This document shows, piece after piece, positions 7,712 to 9,931 of a DNA stretch of 9,931 nucleotides. Each line of letters opens with the position of its first letter. The stretch's first letter is position 1. The translations under genes and the position numbers were made by a program. The stretch is from Lysobacteraceae bacterium (lineage in GTDB: Bacteria; Pseudomonadota; Gammaproteobacteria; Xanthomonadales; Xanthomonadaceae): assembly GCA_017990865.1 (NCBI GenBank), contig JAGNNB010000078.1:1-9931 (forward strand), written 5' to 3'. Under the pieces are notes generated by a model. That model saw nothing but the letters and a program-made list of their open reading frames with translations, searched no databases and was not told the DNA's origin.

Positions 7712-7745
7712 ACCGGATCACCCAGCGTAACGGTGGGGTTCCGGT
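7712..7745 (-). promoter_or_regulatory. Candidate leader RNA hairpin over the end of the short ORF
   Basis: On the minus strand ACCGGA (7745-7740) plus ACCC (7739-7736) can pair with GGGT (7723-7720) plus TCCGGT (7717-7712), leaving a 2-nt bulge. The stem covers the Arg24-to-stop part of the short ORF at 7816-7718. In a classical attenuator this would be the 1:2 pause hairpin, opened or held open by the translating ribosome. I could not define a convincing antiterminator by eye; the only pairings I found with the terminator 5' arm are 4-5 bp long. Confidence 0.3.
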
Positions 7746-7816
7746 CGGCGCGCGCGCGAAGTCATGCCGGAGGCCATCCGGGCGCTGGACATCGACAGGG
7801 GCTGCGCGGTCTTCAT
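7718..7816 (-). CDS. Candidate 32-residue leader peptide upstream of argF'
   Basis: An ORF of 32 codons plus TGA starts at the ATG at 7816 (MKTAQPLSM...) and ends 43 nt before the terminator stem. Five arginine codons are present (residues 13, 21, 23, 24 and 29). Four lie in the last twelve codons, as SRARR then PEPHRYAG. Twenty-seven of the 32 third codon positions are G or C, against 19 and 22 at the first and second, a coding-like bias for a GC-rich genome. The position, length, codon cluster and following hairpins match an amino-acid attenuator leader that would sense charged tRNA-Arg. Against this, there is no clear Shine-Dalgarno or promoter, Arg is common in GC-rich random frames, and a 91-codon frame (7841-7566) overlaps it. 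I do not know a homologue. Confidence 0.4.
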   Translation of the reverse strand: MKTAQPLSMSSARMASGMTSRARRPEPHRYAG

Positions 7817-7888
7817 AGAGATGGAATGCTCGCATGCGCACCGCGGTGGCGCAAGCGTTCTGGCCTCTGCGCCGGGCTCGCGCGGGGC

Positions 7889-8356
7889 TCAGCGCTGAGG
7901 CTCAGGCTCCAGGATCGGCATCACCGACACCTTGACCAACAAGCGTTTACCGGGGTCGAACGGCATTCGCGAACGGTATTTGACGCCACGATGGATGTAA
8001 TCGACTTCATACGCGATGACCCGGCGGAATTCTTTGGGGACCCGCACGTTGCGGCACTTCACGGGTCGCGGGGTACCCGCACCGGCGCGCGGGGGCGGAT
8101 CGCAGCGCTGTTCGGTCGCGAAGGCGCGGAGGGTTTGATAGACCGGCTCGACCGTCAGCACTTGCGCGTATTCGGTGCGGACGTGCGGCTCCTGCGGTAC
8201 CACGGCTTCCGCGTGGGCAGACCCGACGGAAATGCAGGCCACGCAGCAACCGAACGATGCCGCGACCACCGTGATCCAACAGCGAGGCGCGGCCAGCGAT
8301 GGCAAAAAGCGGCGGGGCACGGCCTGCGGAGGGGCCGAGTCGAGGAATGGATTCAT
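7889..8356 (-). CDS. Predicted secreted protein, related to the tail of glycine-zipper (YcfJ-like) envelope proteins
   Basis: A 155-residue protein of unknown function. The N-terminus has basic residues (PRRF, R25), a hydrophobic run (about 27-45) and a likely signal peptidase I site after AHA (47-49), so it should be exported to the periplasm. The mature part has two cysteines (Cys85 in EQRCDPPP, Cys101 in VKCRNV) that could form a disulfide. It ends in [26 protein letters not shown] (111-136, in two blocks around Tyr120). That pattern recalls the C-terminal region of glycine-zipper 2TM proteins (GYDVTY followed by DPG), but no glycine zipper is present here. The start at 8356 is chosen over the in-frame ATG at 8461 because the signal peptide begins there and a -10-like box lies between the two. 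It points toward argF' but is separated by 319 nt and a terminator, so it is probably a separate unit. Confidence 0.75.
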   Translation of the reverse strand: MNPFLDSAPPQAVPRRFLPSLAAPRCWITVVAASFGCCVACISVGSAHAEAVVPQEPHVRTEYAQVLTVEPVYQTLRAFATEQRCDPPPRAGAGTPRPVKCRNVRVPKEFRRVIAYEVDYIHRGVKYRSRMPFDPGKRLLVKVSVMPILEPEPQR

Positions 8357-8408
8357 CGTCGGGAGTGTAGGGCAGTCGGATCGGGGCGGATGAATCCCGC
8401 CTGTCGTG

Positions 8409-8414
8409 ATTCTA
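8409..8414 (-). promoter_or_regulatory. Candidate -10 box for the secreted-protein gene
   Basis: TAGAAT on the minus strand (8414-8409) matches 5 of 6 positions of the sigma-70 -10 box and would start a transcript about 46 nt before the ATG at 8356. The -35 region 17 bp upstream (GGGACG) is poor. The same hexamer serves as the candidate -10 of the divergent cysS promoter. Confidence 0.35.
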
Positions 8415-8506
8415 ATGCCCCAACTCGTCGGCGTCCCCATCCGCGCGAGGCGGACCTGCATGAGGAACCATGCGCCCGCTTCGACGTACGCCTTGAGGTG
8501 CGCGAT

Positions 8507-8537
8507 TGGACACAGGCTCGGCCGGGGCCGCTAGAAT
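8507..8537 (+). promoter_or_regulatory. Candidate sigma-70 promoter of cysS
   Basis: TGGACA (8507-8512, 5 of 6 to consensus) and TAGAAT (8532-8537, 5 of 6) are separated by 19 bp, a little longer than optimal. Transcription would begin near 8544, leaving a leader of about 20 nt before the cysS ATG at 8564. The leader has no good Shine-Dalgarno. The rest of the 207-bp divergent intergenic region shows only a weak 5-bp hairpin at 8458-8473. Confidence 0.55.
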
Positions 8538-8563
8538 CCCACGGTCCCCTGCGTGATGCCCCC

Positions 8564-9931
8564 ATGAGCCTGCATCTCTACAACAGCCTGACCCGCCGGG
8601 TCGAGGCCTTCGAACCGCTCGACCCCGCCGCCGGCCCGACGATGTACGTCTGCGGCCCGACGGTCTACAACTATGTGCATATCGGCAACGCGCGCGGCCC
8701 GGTGGTGTTCGGCGTGCTCGCCGCCCTGCTCCGCCGCCGCTACGGCAAGCTGCGCTACGCCCGCAACATCACCGACGTGGACGACAAGATCAACGCCGCG
8801 GCGAAAGAACTGGGTGTGCCGATCTCCACCATCACCGACAAGTACGCCGCCGCGTATCGCGACGACATGGCGATGCTCGGCGTGAGCGGTGATTTCGCGC
8901 CGGATATCGAACCGGCCGCCACCGCGCACATCCCGCAGATGATCGCGATGATCCAGCGCTTGATCGACAACGGTCACGCCTACGCCGCCGAAGGCCACGC
9001 CTTGTTCGCGGTCGATAGCTTTTCCGACTACGGCAAGCTCTCGCGACGCGACACCGAAGACATGCTGGCCGGCGCGCGCGTCGAAGTGGCGCCGTACAAA
9101 CGCAACCCCGGCGATTTCGTGCTGTGGAAGCCGTCCACCGACGACCTGCCCGGCTGGGATTCGCCCTGGGGCCGCGGCCGTCCCGGTTGGCATATCGAAT
9201 GCTCGGCGATGGCCGAAGCGCATCTGGGCGAGACCATCGACATCCACGCCGGCGGCGTGGACCTGCAGTTCCCGCACCACGAAAACGAAGTGGCGCAGAG
9301 CGAATGCACGCACAAGCACGCCGACGGCACGCACAAAACCTTCGCGCGCTGGTGGATGCATAACGGCATGTTGACGATCCTCAACGAGGAGAATCAGGCC
9401 GAAAAAATGTCGAAGTCGCTCGGCAATATCCGTCGCGTGCACGACCTCGTACGCGAGCATCCGCCAGAAGCCCTGCGATATGCGTTGCTGGCCGCGCACT
9501 ATCGCAAACCGCTGGAATGGTCCAGCGCGCTGATCGAGCAGTCGGTTCGGACGTTGGATCGGTTGTATGGCACGTTGCGGGATTTGGCGGATGTCGAAGC
9601 GACCGCGGAAATTTCCGCGAGTATCGAGGCGACATTGAACGACGACCTCAACACGCCTCAGGCGCTGGCCGAACTCGCCCGCATCGCGGGCGAAGCACGC
9701 AAAGCCGTGGGCGCGGACGAACGCCGTCGACTCAAGTCCGAACTCCTCGGCGCCGGCCTCGTCCTCGGTCTGCTGCAGCAATCGCACGAAGCCTGGTTCG
9801 CGCGCGGCGCATCCGGCGACGACGATGCGAGCGTTCAAGCTCTGGTCGACGAACGCAACGAAGCCAAGATGACCCGCGATTTCGTTCGCGCTGATGCGAT
9901 CCGCAAACCACTCACAGACGAAGGCTTTTTG
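8564..9931 (+). CDS. cysS: Cysteinyl-tRNA synthetase, extreme C-terminus beyond window
   Basis: CysRS charges tRNA-Cys with cysteine in the cytosol and is a class I synthetase. The 456 codons present include all catalytic elements. The zinc ligands are Cys30 (YVCGPTVYN), Cys213 (HIECSAM), His238 and Glu242 (FPHHENE), with the same 213-238-242 spacing as in E. coli CysRS. The HIGH motif is HIGN (39-42), followed by TDVDDK (70-75). The KMSKS loop is at 281-285 (EKMSKSLGN). The loop just before KMSKS ([10 protein letters not shown], 270-279) is longer than the VDG-type loop of E. coli. The helical tRNA-binding domain follows, and the frame runs off the right edge at DEGFL, probably lacking only the last 15-20 residues. 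It is transcribed away from the arg cluster and is functionally unrelated to it. The ATG at 8564 gives the family N-terminus. Confidence 0.98.
   Translation, partial: MSLHLYNSLTRRVEAFEPLDPAAGPTMYVCGPTVYNYVHIGNARGPVVFGVLAALLRRRYGKLRYARNITDVDDKINAAAKELGVPISTITDKYAAAYRDDMAMLGVSGDFAPDIEPAATAHIPQMIAMIQRLIDNGHAYAAEGHALFAVDSFSDYGKLSRRDTEDMLAGARVEVAPYKRNPGDFVLWKPSTDDLPGWDSPWGRGRPGWHIECSAMAEAHLGETIDIHAGGVDLQFPHHENEVAQSECTHKHADGTHKTFARWWMHNGMLTILNEENQAEKMSKSLGNIRRVHDLVREHPPEALRYALLAAHYRKPLEWSSALIEQSVRTLDRLYGTLRDLADVEATAEISASIEATLNDDLNTPQALAELARIAGEARKAVGADERRRLKSELLGAGLVLGLLQQSHEAWFARGASGDDDASVQALVDERNEAKMTRDFVRADAIRKPLTDEGFL

Noticed and set aside
7566..7841. 91-codon minus-strand ORF ending in ATGA overlap with argF'
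   Set aside because: It reads straight through the terminator, is Arg-rich with no motif, and over the shared span its third-position GC (22 of 32) is lower than that of the short leader frame (27 of 32). The stop overlap is probably chance.
8357..8461. 35-codon upstream extension of the secreted-protein gene
   Set aside because: It would bury the signal peptide behind a polar stretch and overlap the -10-like box at 8409-8414.
8531..9838. Minus-strand ORF of 435 codons antisense to cysS
   Set aside because: Antisense shadow of a conserved gene; rich in Arg, Gly and Val with no motif.
1..9931. tRNA, rRNA, CRISPR array, transposase or phage gene
   Set aside because: I looked on both strands and saw none; apart from the small repeats the window is an ordinary metabolic region.

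Overview
The window is GC-rich bacterial chromosome that reads as a member of the Xanthomonadales (Xanthomonas/Lysobacter/Rhodanobacter-like Gammaproteobacteria). The assignment rests on three arginine-pathway signatures seen together: an N-acetylornithine carbamoyltransferase in place of ornithine carbamoyltransferase, a fused N-acetylglutamate synthase-kinase, and a small GNAT gene between argB and argC. C/G-rich palindromic intergenic repeats of the type common in these genomes support it. I cannot resolve the genus.

Positions 1-7569 hold one minus-strand arginine cluster, in transcription order: argF' (7569-6565), argG (6446-5238), argE (5172-4072), the NAGS-kinase gene argB (4075-2708), a GNAT acetyltransferase (2704-2072), argC (2075-1086) and argH (785 to beyond the left edge). 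argE/argB and GNAT/argC overlap by 4 nt (ATGA), and argB/GNAT are 3 nt apart, so argE-argB-GNAT-argC looks like a translationally coupled block. The gaps argF'/argG and argC/argH each hold a large palindromic repeat. The gap argG/argE holds a short hairpin touching the argG stop codon.

Together the products cover every step from glutamate to arginine except the ArgD aminotransferase: NAGS and NAGK (argB), ArgC, [ArgD elsewhere], AOTCase (argF') giving N-acetylcitrulline, its deacetylation by ArgE to citrulline, then ArgG and ArgH. Acetyl groups are lost at the ArgE step, which fits the presence of a dedicated synthase domain.

Upstream of argF' is about 320 bp without a long gene. It holds a 32-codon ORF with a cluster of arginine codons in its second half, a possible RNA hairpin over that cluster, and then a strong intrinsic terminator about 80 nt before argF'. 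This layout is that of a leader-peptide attenuator and is the most interesting regulatory candidate in the window. It is inferred, not proven.

Beyond it are a short predicted secreted protein on the minus strand (8356-7889) and, divergently, cysS on the plus strand (8564 to beyond the right edge), with recognisable -10 elements for both genes in the shared intergenic region. Long ORFs antisense to argG, argF' and cysS are composition shadows and are not annotated.
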